Assembly: GCF_003113495.2 (NCBI RefSeq)
Contig: NZ_CP084506.1
Location: 2,294,001 to 2,358,000 of the forward strand
Direction of reading: 5' to 3'
Source: Edwardsiella tarda ATCC 15947 = NBRC 105688
Lineage (GTDB): Bacteria > Pseudomonadota > Gammaproteobacteria > Enterobacterales > Enterobacteriaceae
DNA length: 64,000 nt
The notes under the pieces are model-generated. The model did no database searches, was not told the origin of the DNA, and worked only from the letters and a program-made list of their open reading frames with translations. This document shows, in pieces, positions 25,829 through 35,628 of the stretch (positions within the stretch are counted from its first letter, which is position 1; each line of letters begins with the position of its first letter). A program made the translations under genes and the position numbers.

Positions 25829-25904
25829 TCCTCTGTAGTTCAGTCGGTAGAACGGCGGACTGTTAATCCGTATGTCACTGGTTCGAGTCCAGTCAGAGGA
25901 GCCA
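25829..25904 (+). tRNA. tRNA-Asn (GUU), copy 5
   Basis: 76 nt with encoded CCA, identical to the other copies. Confidence 0.97.
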
Positions 25905-25914
25905 AATTTAAAGC

Positions 25915-25950
25915 AACCCGCTTAAGGTCACTTAAGCGGGTTGTTTGCTT
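25915..25950 (+). terminator. Terminator of tRNA-Asn copy 5
   Basis: Stem AACCCGCTTAAG/CTTAAGCGGGTT with loop GTCA, then TGTTTGCTTTT. Confidence 0.88.
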
Positions 25951-25973
25951 TTATCGCCCCTCGATAAACCAAA

Positions 25974-26001
25974 AGAAAAAGGCGCGATCGTCGATCACGC
26001 C
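25974..26001 (-). terminator. Terminator of tmaR
   Basis: Minus-strand stem GGCGTGATCG/CGATCGCGCC (25981-26001, one mismatch) followed by TTTTTCTTTT, just after the tmaR stop and back to back with the tRNA copy 5 terminator. Confidence 0.85.
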
Positions 26002-26029
26002 TTTTGCTGTTGAGATTCATGACGGGCGA

Positions 26030-26362
26030 TTACTTCTCGTCTTTGTGCTCGCCTTCGCCCAGCGCCTTCAGCTTCTTAGAGAGCTCGCGACGCTCTTTGG
26101 AGAGATCGGCGTTCTTGATGATGTACTCATCGACGCGATCCTCGTAGTTGCCGCGCATGTCGGCAATGATCGCCTGAATCGCTTCAACACTCATGCCCGG
26201 CTTGATGTACTCGCTCAGGTTGTCCAACAGCAGCACACGCTTCTGGTTGTCGCGGATTTTCTTTTCGATGTCCGCGATCTCACGCTGGAGCTTGTTCTTG
26301 CGGCGGAAGGTACGCACGAATTCCAATACGTTCTGGAACGTCGGCTTGTTTGCATTTTCCAT
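26030..26362 (-). CDS. tmaR: TmaR/YeeX, DUF496 pole-localised PTS regulator
   Basis: ATG 26362 ([20 protein letters not shown]) has AAAGGTG upstream and yields 110 residues, the E. coli YeeX size; a longer frame upstream is not conserved. The protein is almost all charged helix ([37 protein letters not shown]), consistent with coiled coil. In E. coli it clusters at a cell pole and sequesters Enzyme I of the PTS, thereby tuning sugar uptake. It lies alone between the tRNA array and gnd. Confidence 0.92.
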   Translation of the reverse strand: MENANKPTFQNVLEFVRTFRRKNKLQREIADIEKKIRDNQKRVLLLDNLSEYIKPGMSVEAIQAIIADMRGNYEDRVDEYIIKNADLSKERRELSKKLKALGEGEHKDEK

Positions 26363-26561
26363 ATCAACACCTTTGCTTAAGTTAAAAAACCAAACCTGGC
26401 AGCCCATCGGCTGGCATACAGCGCTCTATTGCTGTTTGTACCATCGACAGGGAGACAAGAACAGCCCATTATCACAATAAAACGGTATGACTGCCGAGTT
26501 TTTATGCAACAAACTATGGCGTTACTCTGCGCGATTGGCGTTCCAAAGGATGCATTGAGAT

Positions 26562-26587
26562 AAAAAAATCCGGGCCGAAGCCCGGAT
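26562..26587 (-). terminator. Terminator of gnd
   Basis: Minus-strand stem ATCCGGGC/GCCCGGAT with TTCG loop (26568-26587) followed by seven T. Confidence 0.95.
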
Positions 26588-26610
26588 TGATTGAGGCAAT
26601 GACGGCGAGA

Positions 26611-28026
26611 TTACTCCGCCAGCCATTCGGTATGGAATACCCCTTCCCGATCGGTGCGCTGGTAGGTGTGGGCACCGAAGTAGTCGCGCTGCGCCTGGAT
26701 CAGGTTAGCTGGCAGCACCGCCGAGCGATAGCTGTCGTAATACGTGATGGCGGCGGAGAGGGTCGGCACCGGTATCCCCTGCTGTACGGCGTAGGAGACG
26801 ACATCGCGCAACGCCTGCTGGTACTCGTCGGCGATCGCCTTGAAGTAGGGCGCTAACAGCAGGTTGGCCAGCGCCGGGTTGGCGGCATAGGCGTCGGTGA
26901 TCTTCTGCAGGAACTGGGCGCGAATGATGCAGCCCGCGCGGAAGATACGCGCGATCTCACCGAAGTTCAGCGACCAATCGTACTCATCGGAAGCGGCCTT
27001 CAACTGCTGGAAGCCCTGGGCGTAAGAGACAATCTTACCCAGATAGAGGGCACGGCGGACCTTCTCGGCAAAGGTGGCGCGCTCTGCGGCCGGCAATGTC
27101 TGCGCCTGCGGGCCGGTCAACACCTGTGCGGCGGCGACGCGCTGCGTCTTCAGCGAGGAGAGATAACGGGCGAAGACCGATTCGGTGATCAGGGTCAGCG
27201 GGATGCCCAGATCCAACGCGCTCTGACTGGTCCACTTACCCGTCCCCTTATTCGCGGCCTCGTCCAGGATCACGTCGACCAGATAGTTCCCTTCGTCATC
27301 TTTCTTGGCGAAGATGTCAGCGGTGATCTCGATCAGATAGCTGCTCAGCTCGCCACGATTCCACTCGGCGAAGGTTGCCGCCAGCTCGTCGTTGCTCATG
27401 CCGACGGCATGCTTCAGCAGGGAATAAGCCTCGGCGATCAGCTGCATATCGCCATATTCGATACCGTTGTGCACCATCTTCACATAGTGCCCGGCGCCAT
27501 CCGGCCCGATGTAGCTCACACAGGCCTCGCCATCTTCGGCGACGGCGGCGATGTTACGCAGGATCGGCGCCACCAGCTCGTAGGCCTCCTTCTGCCCGCC
27601 CGGCATGATGGAAGGCCCCTTCAGCGCACCCTCCTCGCCACCGGAGACGCCGGTACCGATAAAGTTAAAGCCCTGCGCCGACAGCTCGCGATTGCGACGA
27701 ATGGTATCCTGGAAGAAGGTGTTGCCGCCATCGATCAGGATGTCTCCCGGCTCCAGATAGGGGGTCAACGAAGCGATGGTCTTGTCCGTCCCCTCGCCCG
27801 CCTTCACCATCAGCAGAATGCGGCGCGGCGTCTCTAGCGAGGCGACAAACTCGGGGAGCGAGTGGTAAGGCACCAGTTTCCGTCCCGGATTCTGCGCCAT
27901 CACCTCATCGGTTTTCTCGGGTGAACGGTTGAAGATAGAGACGCTATAACCGCGGCTTTCGATGTTCAGCGCCAGGTTCCGCCCCATGACCGCCATTCCC
28001 ACTACGCCGATCTGTTGTTTGGACAT
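26611..28026 (-). CDS. gnd: 6-phosphogluconate dehydrogenase, decarboxylating
   Basis: ATG 28026 with GGAG six bases upstream gives [20 protein letters not shown], 471 residues (E. coli 468); the frame upstream lacks a ribosome site. NADP-binding [11 protein letters not shown], the DIDGG-type ILIDGGN, the substrate block [19 protein letters not shown] and catalytic [13 protein letters not shown] are intact. It makes ribulose-5-phosphate, CO2 and NADPH in the pentose phosphate pathway. It closes the O-antigen locus, as in many enterics; this linkage makes it prone to recombination with neighbouring polymorphic DNA. Confidence 0.97.
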   Translation of the reverse strand: MSKQQIGVVGMAVMGRNLALNIESRGYSVSIFNRSPEKTDEVMAQNPGRKLVPYHSLPEFVASLETPRRILLMVKAGEGTDKTIASLTPYLEPGDILIDGGNTFFQDTIRRNRELSAQGFNFIGTGVSGGEEGALKGPSIMPGGQKEAYELVAPILRNIAAVAEDGEACVSYIGPDGAGHYVKMVHNGIEYGDMQLIAEAYSLLKHAVGMSNDELAATFAEWNRGELSSYLIEITADIFAKKDDEGNYLVDVILDEAANKGTGKWTSQSALDLGIPLTLITESVFARYLSSLKTQRVAAAQVLTGPQAQTLPAAERATFAEKVRRALYLGKIVSYAQGFQQLKAASDEYDWSLNFGEIARIFRAGCIIRAQFLQKITDAYAANPALANLLLAPYFKAIADEYQQALRDVVSYAVQQGIPVPTLSAAITYYDSYRSAVLPANLIQAQRDYFGAHTYQRTDREGVFHTEWLAE

Positions 28027-28181
28027 GACAAACTCCTGTGTAACCAATACCGGCTGTGTCAAATGCACAGCATAAATGTAGGTATTATGTTAACTCATGT
28101 TTGCGTTTCAAGGGTATCGATTGCTGCTATCGCTAACCGTTTAATGGCACGGATTGACTCTGGATGTGTGGCGAAGCGCGC

Positions 28182-28213
28182 AAAAAAACAACCCCGGCAC
28201 GCTGGCCGGGGTT
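28182..28213 (-). terminator. Terminator after the UDP-glucuronate epimerase gene
   Basis: Minus-strand stem AACCCCGGC/GCCGGGGTT (28190-28213) followed by seven T, placed between the epimerase stop and gnd. It implies gnd has its own promoter. Confidence 0.92.
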
Positions 28214-28236
28214 GAGGAAGGCGAAAATCGGATGAG

Positions 28237-29244
28237 TTACTGCTGATAGTAGGTGCGATACCAGTCGACGAAGGCCTGCACCCCGGCTTTCACCCCTACC
28301 TGAGGGCAGTAACCGGTCGCCGCGAACAGATCTTCGGTATCGGCATAGGTCTGATAGACATCGCCAGGCTGCATCGGCATAAAGTTCTTCAATGCCTCGA
28401 TGCCTAGCGCCTCTTCCAGGGCGGTGATGTAATCCATCAGACGCACCGGGCTACCGTGGCCGATGTTGTAGACCCGGTATGGGGCGGAACTGGCCGCCGG
28501 CGAATCCTGCTCCACACGCCAGTCAGGGTTCGGCTGCGGCACCACCTCCATGATACGCAGTACCCCCTCGACGATATCGTCGATGTAGGTGAAATCACGC
28601 TGCATATCGCCATGGTTATAGATATCGATCGGTTGGCCTGCCAGCATGTTCTTGGTGAACTTGAACAGCGCCATATCCGGACGTCCCCACGGCCCATAGA
28701 CGGTGAAGAAACGCAGACCGGTGGTCGGCAGGCCATACAGGTGGGAGTAAGAGTGCGCCATCAGTTCGTTAGACTTCTTGGTGGCGGCATACAACGAAAC
28801 CGGATGGTCGACACGATCGTCCGTCGAGAACGGCACCTTGTTGTTCAACCCATAGACGGAGCTGGAGGAGGCATAGACCAGATGCCCCACCTTGCCGTGA
28901 CGGCAACCTTCCAATACGTTGACGTGCCCCAGCAGATTGCTCTGGGCATAACTCAATGGATTGGTCAGGGAGTAGCGTACCCCAGCCTGCGCCGCCAGAT
29001 GGACCACACGATCGAAATGACGGGTGCCGAACAACGCCGCCATCGCTTCGCTATCGGCGATATCGATCGGATGATAGGTGAAGTTGGCGTCGGCCTGCAG
29101 CGGGGCCAGACGCGCCTGCTTCAGCGACACATCGTAGTAGTCATTCAGGTTGTCGATGCCTTCGACCTGGTGCCCCGCCGCCAACAGACGGCCACACAGA
29201 TTGGCACCGATAAAGCCGGCGCAGCCGGTCACTAAAATACGCAT
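28237..29244 (-). CDS. UDP-glucuronate 4-epimerase (SDR family)
   Basis: 335 residues, extended short-chain dehydrogenase. NAD-binding TGCAGFIGANL at the N-terminus and catalytic SSSSVYG plus YAATKKSNE near residues 125-155. The sequence groups by eye with the Uge/Gla UDP-GlcA epimerases (DYYDVSLKQARL, GPWGRPDMALFKFTKNML) rather than with GalE. It would convert UDP-glucuronate to UDP-galacturonate, using the product of the adjacent ugd; so galacturonic acid is expected in the surface polysaccharide. Separate from ugd by 165 bp, followed by its own terminator. Confidence 0.9.
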   Translation of the reverse strand: MRILVTGCAGFIGANLCGRLLAAGHQVEGIDNLNDYYDVSLKQARLAPLQADANFTYHPIDIADSEAMAALFGTRHFDRVVHLAAQAGVRYSLTNPLSYAQSNLLGHVNVLEGCRHGKVGHLVYASSSSVYGLNNKVPFSTDDRVDHPVSLYAATKKSNELMAHSYSHLYGLPTTGLRFFTVYGPWGRPDMALFKFTKNMLAGQPIDIYNHGDMQRDFTYIDDIVEGVLRIMEVVPQPNPDWRVEQDSPAASSAPYRVYNIGHGSPVRLMDYITALEEALGIEALKNFMPMQPGDVYQTYADTEDLFAATGYCPQVGVKAGVQAFVDWYRTYYQQ

Positions 29245-29409
29245 AAGTTATCCCGTAAAAATTCCATCTAGCCTGAGCAAGATTAGGCGTTTCAAAGACA
29301 CGCACGCCCTTAGGCGTGCGGAGGAGATGGGTGTCGTTCAGCACACTCTCGATGGCCGCTATGCTAACGTCAACGGCCAGTATTGTCTTACATAAATTGC
29401 CGGTAATGG

Positions 29410-30576
29410 TTAGTCATTGCCGAAAATATCGCGGGTGTAGACCTTGTCGGCGACATCATCCAGCTCCGGCGCCATGCGGTTCGAGATGATCACATCCGAC
29501 ATCGCCTTGAACTGCTCCAGATCGCGGATCACCTCGGAGTGGAAGAAGGTCTCCTCCTTCATCACCGGTTCAAAGATCACCACCTTGATGCCCTTGGCCT
29601 TGATGCGCTTCATGATCCCCTGAATCGAGGAGGCGCGGAAGTTATCCGAACCGCTCTTCATGATCAGGCGATAGACCCCTACCACCTGCGGATTACGGCT
29701 AATGATCGAGTCGGCGATAAAATCTTTACGCGTACGGTTGGCCTCGACGATAGCCTGGATCAGGTTATTCGGCACCGAGGAGTAGTTAGCCAGCAGCTGC
29801 TTGGTGTCCTTCGGCAGGCAGTAGCCGCCATAGCCAAAGGAGGGGTTGTTGTAATGATTACCGATGCGCGGATCGAGGCTCACCCCTTCGATGATTTGGC
29901 GGCTATTCAGCCCCAAGGACTCGGCGTAGCTGTCCAGCTCGTTGAAGTAGGCCACACGCATCGCCAGGTAGGTGTTGGCGAATAGCTTAATCGCCTCCGC
30001 CTCGGTGGAGTCGGTGAACAGGGTCGGGATATTCTGCTTAATCGCCCCCTCTTGCAGCAACGCGGCAAAGCGCTCGGCGCGCGCGGAGCGTTCGCCGACC
30101 ACGATACGCGACGGATGCAGGTTGTCATACAACGCCCGCCCCTCACGCAGAAACTCCGGCGAGAAGATCAGATTGTCGATGCCGAGACGCTCACGCAACT
30201 GCTGAGTGAAACCGACCGGAATGGTCGACTTGATGATCATCACCGCCACCGGGTTCACCGCCAAGACATCGCGCACCACCGCCTCGACGCTGCTGGTATT
30301 GAAGTAGTTACTCTTCGGGTCGTAATCCGTCGGCGTGGCGATGATCACGAAGTCGGCATCACGGTACGCCTCTTCCTTATTCAGGGTGGCGCGGAAGTTC
30401 AGGGAATGCGTGGCAAGGTACTCTTGGATCTCCTTGTCCACGATGGGCGACTCACGCCGGTTGAGCATCTCAACCTTCTCCGGCACGATATCCAGCGCCA
30501 CTACCTCATGATGCTGCGCCAACAAAATCCCGTTGGACAGGCCAACATAGCCCGTACCGCTAATCGCAATTTTCAT
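29410..30576 (-). CDS. ugd: UDP-glucose 6-dehydrogenase
   Basis: 388 residues, as in E. coli Ugd. Two consecutive ATG codons are available (30579 and 30576); the second gives the family N-terminus [16 protein letters not shown]. Catalytic Cys in [14 protein letters not shown], plus [22 protein letters not shown], are intact. It oxidises UDP-glucose twice to UDP-glucuronate, feeding the neighbouring 4-epimerase and possibly L-Ara4N modification of lipid A. It lies between galE and the epimerase in the distal part of the O-antigen locus. Confidence 0.96.
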   Translation of the reverse strand: MKIAISGTGYVGLSNGILLAQHHEVVALDIVPEKVEMLNRRESPIVDKEIQEYLATHSLNFRATLNKEEAYRDADFVIIATPTDYDPKSNYFNTSSVEAVVRDVLAVNPVAVMIIKSTIPVGFTQQLRERLGIDNLIFSPEFLREGRALYDNLHPSRIVVGERSARAERFAALLQEGAIKQNIPTLFTDSTEAEAIKLFANTYLAMRVAYFNELDSYAESLGLNSRQIIEGVSLDPRIGNHYNNPSFGYGGYCLPKDTKQLLANYSSVPNNLIQAIVEANRTRKDFIADSIISRNPQVVGVYRLIMKSGSDNFRASSIQGIMKRIKAKGIKVVIFEPVMKEETFFHSEVIRDLEQFKAMSDVIISNRMAPELDDVADKVYTRDIFGND

Positions 30577-30603
30577 CACATACCTTTATTTTTAATTGAA
30601 AAA

Positions 30604-31620
30604 TCAACCCTTGTATCCATTGGGGTTATATTGTTGCCAACGCCAGGTATCGGCCATCATCGCTTCCAAGTCGTACTGCGCACGCCAGCCCAACTCTTGC
30701 GCCGCCAAGGCGGGATCGGACCAACACTCGGCAATATCGCCGGCGCGACGCGGCACGAAGCGATAGGGGATGGTCACCCCGGCGCTGCGCTCAAACGCCG
30801 CCACGATATCCAGCACCGAGTAACCGATACCCGTGCCGAGATTATACACTTTATAGTTATCGCCCTCATCGCGATGGTCCAGCGCCGCCAAATGACCGGC
30901 CGCCAGATCCATCACATGGATATAGTCACGCACCCCGGTGCCATCGTGAGTCGGATAGTCGTTGCCGAATACCGATAGACAACTCAGTTTCCCTACCGCC
31001 ACCTGGGCGACATAGGGGATGAGGTTATTCGGGATGCCGTTAGGATCTTCGCCGATCAGGCCAGAGGGATGGGCGCCGACCGGATTAAAATAACGCAGCG
31101 CTGTGATGCGCATCTCTGGCGCCGCCACGGCCAGATCCTGCAGGATCTGCTCGACCATCAACTTGGAGGTGCCATAGGGATTGGTGGTACCGCCGGTGCG
31201 ACTCGTCTCCCGTAATGGCACCGATTCCGGATCGCCATACACCGTCGCCGAGGAGCTAAAGATAAAACCCTGCACCCCAGCCTGGCGCATCTCGTCTAGT
31301 AGCACCAGAGTCCCACTGACGTTGTTATCATAATATGCCAATGGTTTCTCCACCGACTCGCCAACGGCCTTCAGGCCGGCAAAGTGGATCACATCGCTGA
31401 TGTGATGCTGGGCAAAGATCTGCTGTAACAGCGCCCGATCACGCACATCGCCACGATACAGCTGGGGCTGCTGCCCGCAGATCTGTTCGACGCGCGCCAA
31501 GGCCTGCGGAGAGGCGTTAACAAAGTTATCCAGTACCACCACCTCATCGCCACGCGCGAGCAGCGCCAATACCGTATGGGAACCAATATAACCCGCGCCC
31601 CCGGTCACCAAAATCGCCAT
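30604..31620 (-). CDS. galE: UDP-glucose 4-epimerase
   Basis: 338 residues, same as E. coli GalE. NAD-binding [11 protein letters not shown], catalytic SSSATVYG and [10 protein letters not shown], and C-terminal [12 protein letters not shown] are all present. Interconverts UDP-Glc and UDP-Gal (and often the GlcNAc/GalNAc pair). Its position within the polysaccharide locus, 15 bp after galF and 27 bp before ugd, suggests a duty in O-antigen synthesis; whether another galE sits in a gal operon elsewhere cannot be judged. Confidence 0.95.
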   Translation of the reverse strand: MAILVTGGAGYIGSHTVLALLARGDEVVVLDNFVNASPQALARVEQICGQQPQLYRGDVRDRALLQQIFAQHHISDVIHFAGLKAVGESVEKPLAYYDNNVSGTLVLLDEMRQAGVQGFIFSSSATVYGDPESVPLRETSRTGGTTNPYGTSKLMVEQILQDLAVAAPEMRITALRYFNPVGAHPSGLIGEDPNGIPNNLIPYVAQVAVGKLSCLSVFGNDYPTHDGTGVRDYIHVMDLAAGHLAALDHRDEGDNYKVYNLGTGIGYSVLDIVAAFERSAGVTIPYRFVPRRAGDIAECWSDPALAAQELGWRAQYDLEAMMADTWRWQQYNPNGYKG

Positions 31621-31635
31621 TGTCAGTACCCTAAA

Positions 31636-32538
31636 TTAATCGATGCGTTGTTGAAGATCGCGTAGCCAGGCGCGAAAGGCCTCCCCTTGCTGCGGATGAG
31701 TCAAACCGCCGGCGACGAAGGCCTCGGCATAGCCCAGCTTCTCGCCGCAGTCATAGGAATGCCCGACCTGACGGTAGGCCTCGACCGGACGGTGTTGCAA
31801 TAGGGTAGCGATGGCATCGGAGAGCTGAATACGCTCCCAGGCACCGAAACCGGTCGCTGCCAGGATCGGCCAGATGGCGGCGGAGAGCACATAACGTCCG
31901 ACCGCAGAGAGATCGGACTGATATTTCTCTGCATCTTCCGGTTTCTCCACTATCGAGGTCATGCGGGCACTCTGCCCCGGCGCTAACACCGCATCGGCAC
32001 AGTTGATCACCGAGTACTCCGACAGCACCTCTAGCGGCATCGGCTGCACCAAGACCTGGCTACGACCACTCTCCTCGAAACGCTTAACCATCGCCGCCAG
32101 GTTCTGGGTTGCGGGATCGAAGGTGCTGGTGTCTAACCAGATATCCGGCAACGCCACAATAAAGGGATGCTCCCCCACCAGAGGGCGGGCGCAGAGGATG
32201 GCATGCCCCAGCCCCAACGGCTTATGCTGACGTACACTGTTGATGGTCACTCCCGGCGGGCAGATGGAGCGCACCTCATCCAGCAGTTGGCGCTTGACAC
32301 GCGCCTCGAGCAGCGCCTCCAACTCGAAGGAGGTGTCGAAGTGGTTCTCGATGGCATTCTTAGAGGAGTGCGTCACCAGGATAATCTCTTTTACCCCAGC
32401 CTGGACACATTCGTGCACCACCTTCTGAATCAGCGGTTTATCGACGATAGGCAACATCTCTTTCGGGATGGCCTTGGTCGCCGGCAACATCTTCATCCCC
32501 AGCCCGGCGACGGGGATCACGGCTTTAAGCATGGTCAT
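31636..32538 (-). CDS. galF: GalF, UTP-glucose-1-phosphate uridylyltransferase-like subunit
   Basis: 300 residues. The N-terminal signature reads [20 protein letters not shown]; the Met after GLG marks GalF, where active GalU has GLGTRMLPATK. GalF is regarded as a poorly active partner that modulates GalU and UDP-glucose supply. In most enterics galF opens the O-antigen cluster; here it lies after the glycosyltransferases and begins the conserved galF-galE-ugd block. GC content rises sharply from here leftwards, marking the edge of the acquired segment. Confidence 0.9.
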   Translation of the reverse strand: MTMLKAVIPVAGLGMKMLPATKAIPKEMLPIVDKPLIQKVVHECVQAGVKEIILVTHSSKNAIENHFDTSFELEALLEARVKRQLLDEVRSICPPGVTINSVRQHKPLGLGHAILCARPLVGEHPFIVALPDIWLDTSTFDPATQNLAAMVKRFEESGRSQVLVQPMPLEVLSEYSVINCADAVLAPGQSARMTSIVEKPEDAEKYQSDLSAVGRYVLSAAIWPILAATGFGAWERIQLSDAIATLLQHRPVEAYRQVGHSYDCGEKLGYAEAFVAGGLTHPQQGEAFRAWLRDLQQRID

Positions 32539-32648
32539 TAAATAACCTCAAGGTTTAGATGTAAGATAATCTTATGTCTGGTTATTACTGCTCTAACAGC
32601 TAATAAATCAATAAAGGATACGACCACTATTATGCAGTTTACATACTG

Positions 32649-33761
32649 TTATAAAACACTTTTTATCGCATCTAGGTATTTATTTATAACAATCTGCTCA
32701 TCAAACTCCCTTTCTATTTTTTTTCTGCTTTCATATCCCATATTCAAGCGCTCTTGATGGCTCAATTGAATCATTTTATCCAACATGACAATCAAGCTTT
32801 CTGTCGAGCGAGGCTCACAGAGAAAACCATTAACACCATGCTCCACTGTTTCACGACACCCTACATTGTCTGTAGTAACAATGGGTTTCCCCATTGCACC
32901 AGCCTCCAATAAAGATTTAGGAACACCTTCACGATAAAAAGAGGGAAGCACTATACAATCAACTTTAGCAATTTCCTTCTCAACGCTATCAGAAACACCA
33001 AGATAGTTAACAATACCCTCATCAACCCATAATTGCATCTGCTCTTTAGAGACTGCAGATGGATTATTTACATCTAAAAACCCGAGCAAACTAAACTCTA
33101 CCTTAGTCCCATATTTAGACCTAAGTACTCGAGCGGCCTCAACATAGTGACCAACGCCTTTATCATATAGCATCCTAGCGATTAGAAGAAAGCGAATCAC
33201 ATTATCATCCTCCGCTCTCATGACACTAAATCGATTTAAATCAACGCCAGAACCCGGAAGCCTATCAGTAACATAATCCTTTGCCATATTATTTTTCAGA
33301 AAAAGAATCCTATCATCCTCATTTTGAAAAAATATTTTACTAGCATAGCGTTGGCTGAACTTATATAGCATTCGAGCAACTTTAGTGGTAATTCCTTCGT
33401 TAATAAATAACACCCCCAAACCAGCAACATTATTAATAACTTTCATACCACTCATTTTTGCAGCCAGAGTACTATATATATTATTTTTCGGAGTGAAATT
33501 TAAAACCATATCATACGTTGTATTAGCATAGATACTTTTGAAATGAAGAAATGTTTTAATATCATTAATAGGATTACTACCTCCATTATCAATATAAACA
33601 TCAATAAAACTAACACCTAACTTTTCAAGATCATCGGAATATGAATCTCTAGGTGCTACAGCTGTTACTGAGTAACCTTGATGCAAAAGTGATATTATAG
33701 TATTTTTTCTAAAATTATATAAATACCAGCTACTATTTGCTGAAATTACTATCTTATACAT
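32649..33761 (-). CDS. GT4-family glycosyltransferase
   Basis: 370 residues, GT-B fold. The N-terminal domain begins ISANSSWYLYNFRKNTI and contains NVAGLGVLFINEG; the C-terminal nucleotide-sugar domain has FLLIARMLYDKGVGHYVEAA and the retaining-GT4 motif E-x7-E in YREGVPKSLLEAG. It resembles the group that adds Gal or GalNAc to lipid-linked HexNAc (PglA/WbpX-like), so it may add the second sugar of the repeat; that is inference. AT-rich, adjacent to the next glycosyltransferase gene with no gap (stop at 33762). Last gene of the AT-rich block. Confidence 0.85.
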   Translation of the reverse strand: MYKIVISANSSWYLYNFRKNTIISLLHQGYSVTAVAPRDSYSDDLEKLGVSFIDVYIDNGGSNPINDIKTFLHFKSIYANTTYDMVLNFTPKNNIYSTLAAKMSGMKVINNVAGLGVLFINEGITTKVARMLYKFSQRYASKIFFQNEDDRILFLKNNMAKDYVTDRLPGSGVDLNRFSVMRAEDDNVIRFLLIARMLYDKGVGHYVEAARVLRSKYGTKVEFSLLGFLDVNNPSAVSKEQMQLWVDEGIVNYLGVSDSVEKEIAKVDCIVLPSFYREGVPKSLLEAGAMGKPIVTTDNVGCRETVEHGVNGFLCEPRSTESLIVMLDKMIQLSHQERLNMGYESRKKIEREFDEQIVINKYLDAIKSVL

Positions 33762-34808
33762 TTACAAATCACTTTTTAATGAATGGAAAAATTTCAATAA
33801 TGCATCATCAAAATATTGATAATTAGAAGATGCTATTACCGTATTTTTTTTTATCTTATAAAAAAGGCAATCATCATTAATTATATTTATTATTCGTTTA
33901 GCCACATCAGCAATAGTTTTATCATCAAATTTTTTGACCAATACGGAATTACTCTCATCGCAATAATTTGGCAGTTCGCCAACAGGAGTAATGATTGGGA
34001 TTAAACCAATAGATTGAGAAAGTATTACAGAAGCTCCCATCCCTTCTCGGTAGCTTGTTTGTAAATAAAATGTATATTTAGATAAAATACATGGAACACT
34101 AATGGGATCCAATTCTCCTTTTAGAAAAACATTATTGTGAAGCCCAAGAGATGATATGAGTTTTTTTAGTTTTCCCACTTCTCCCTCATCAGGTCCATAA
34201 ATATCAAAAATTGGATTCACACCGAGTGTTTTAAGCTGATGGATTATCAACAAAGCCCTATCCAACCCTTTCACTTTATTTATTCTTCCTATAAAAACAA
34301 AGCGAAAATTTCTTTCTTCTGAAATAGGTTTATCATCAACTTTAAATACATAGGGGATTATAGTCCCGTTCTTATCATAAATGCTCCGAGTGGAGCAACT
34401 ATCATATATTGATCGATCATGCAAATGAAATGCTAACTTTGAGCAAATTCTATCTAAAAAATGAGCATAATTACTAGAATGAAAAAAACTAATCCGATGA
34501 TACTTCCTTAAAAAAAAGGTAATGAGATGTGATTTCCATAGCGAAGATAAAATAACAATATTATCAAGACCATTACACTTAATATATTTATTTATTTTTT
34601 TAGCAATAAAATAAAAGTGTGTGAATTTATCATCTAGATATATTACCGACAATTTATTAGTATCAGATATTTTTATACTTGATTTTTCAATAATGAAAAG
34701 ATGATATTTTATACCATCAACATTATTTATCAATTTGATTTCATTAAGTAAGCCCTGCTCTACACCTCCTAATTTCATACGAGGTATAATTCTAATTATA
34801 TTAATCAT
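33762..34808 (-). CDS. GT4-like glycosyltransferase with an altered E-x7-E motif
   Basis: 348 residues, very AT-rich. A GT-B enzyme: IIRIIPRMKLGGVEQGLLNE at the N-terminus is the usual glycine-rich acceptor-side loop and FVFIGRINKVKGLDRAL opens the donor domain. In the donor site the sequence is YREGMGASVILSQS: the first Glu is present but the position of the second Glu is Leu. It may still be active, since not all GT4 enzymes keep both. Cytosolic, working on the lipid-linked O unit. It abuts the next gene directly and lies 79 bp after the deacetylase. Confidence 0.82.
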   Translation of the reverse strand: MINIIRIIPRMKLGGVEQGLLNEIKLINNVDGIKYHLFIIEKSSIKISDTNKLSVIYLDDKFTHFYFIAKKINKYIKCNGLDNIVILSSLWKSHLITFFLRKYHRISFFHSSNYAHFLDRICSKLAFHLHDRSIYDSCSTRSIYDKNGTIIPYVFKVDDKPISEERNFRFVFIGRINKVKGLDRALLIIHQLKTLGVNPIFDIYGPDEGEVGKLKKLISSLGLHNNVFLKGELDPISVPCILSKYTFYLQTSYREGMGASVILSQSIGLIPIITPVGELPNYCDESNSVLVKKFDDKTIADVAKRIINIINDDCLFYKIKKNTVIASSNYQYFDDALLKFFHSLKSDL

Positions 34809-34887
34809 TCTCGGTGCTCTTTGAATAGTGTGGAACTAACTAAAACAGAAACTTAATATCGCTCAAAAAAATATAGATTAAAAAGAT

Positions 34888-35628
34888 CTATTTATATTTG
34901 GCTAGCTTATTTTTAATAATTAACATTCTAGTCCATACAAAAGAGAATATATAATCAAATATATTCAACCGCCGATCGCTTAGAGAATCAGCACTAATAA
35001 TATTATCAATATTATTGATGACATCTTGTTTAAATTTATATATATCAGCATCTGACATGCTATTATGATGGTAACAGATGGTATAGACTCCGATAGGTAG
35101 ACGCCTAAATCGCCACAGTTGCTGAGGAATAAATGTCAAATTATATTTTTTTGAATAGCCTTGCTTCAAAAAAAAGCCATCAGTAATAGTTTTTATTCCA
35201 CTATCTAAAAGCGCCTTCAATGTATTTCGATCAAAAGAATGAGCTGGCGCACAATAAAGTTTCGCATTAACTCCATGAGACTCTAAAATAGACAATCCAG
35301 TTTTTATTTTTAGCTTTTGCTCCTCATAGGATGAATCACATATTTCACCGTATGTATTAATCTTCACAATAGAGCCATGACATTCCTTTAATAAATGTTG
35401 ATATCCATGCAAAGCTATACTCCAACCAAGCGATTGTAGACGTTTCACTCTACACCAAAAATCATTGTCATAACTATTAAACATGGTATTTTCATCTTTA
35501 TTATCTGGAATTATAGCTATAATTGGCCTCACATTATTTTCTATTAGGAATGATTCAATCTGCTCCCATTTCAATTTATCATGATATGGACTTAAGTCAT
35601 CAAATCTTAATATAAATTTTTGTCTCAT
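34888..35628 (-). CDS. Polysaccharide deacetylase-like protein (DUF2334 type)
   Basis: 246 residues without a signal peptide, so cytosolic. Metal-site motifs of the NodB/DUF2334 superfamily are visible: FDD at residues 9-11 (FILRFDDLSPYH) and H74/H78 in IALHGYQH, plus YCAPAHSFD further on. Expected chemistry is removal of an N- or O-acetyl group from a sugar, here probably on a nucleotide sugar or lipid-linked intermediate. Its start overlaps the end of the upstream acyltransferase-like gene by four bases, a strong hint they act together. Confidence 0.8.
   Translation of the reverse strand: MRQKFILRFDDLSPYHDKLKWEQIESFLIENNVRPIIAIIPDNKDENTMFNSYDNDFWCRVKRLQSLGWSIALHGYQHLLKECHGSIVKINTYGEICDSSYEEQKLKIKTGLSILESHGVNAKLYCAPAHSFDRNTLKALLDSGIKTITDGFFLKQGYSKKYNLTFIPQQLWRFRRLPIGVYTICYHHNSMSDADIYKFKQDVINNIDNIISADSLSDRRLNIFDYIFSFVWTRMLIIKNKLAKYK

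Larger units (their letters stand above)
24884..25950 (+). repeat. Four direct repeats of a promoter-tRNA-terminator unit
   Basis: tRNA starts are spaced 283, 309 and 306 bp. Besides the tRNAs, the flanks are related: copies 4 and 5 share an upstream stretch beginning AATGNACTGAAAATC followed by TTATTCT and GCGAACG-like sequence, and all have the same promoter/terminator design. The units arose by tandem duplication and have diverged between the RNA genes. Confidence 0.85.

Noticed and set aside
24931..25904. Regularly spaced identical sequences suggestive of a CRISPR array
   Set aside because: The repeats are 76-nt tRNA-Asn genes spaced about 300 bp, each with promoter and terminator; no short repeat-spacer pattern and no cas genes.
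30052..30978. 308-codon open frame on the plus strand opposite ugd and galE
   Set aside because: It spans two convincing genes on the other strand and has antisense-like composition.
31636..32538. Calling this gene galU
   Set aside because: The signature has GLGMKMLP and not GLGTRMLP, and it lies in the O-antigen locus; galF fits better.
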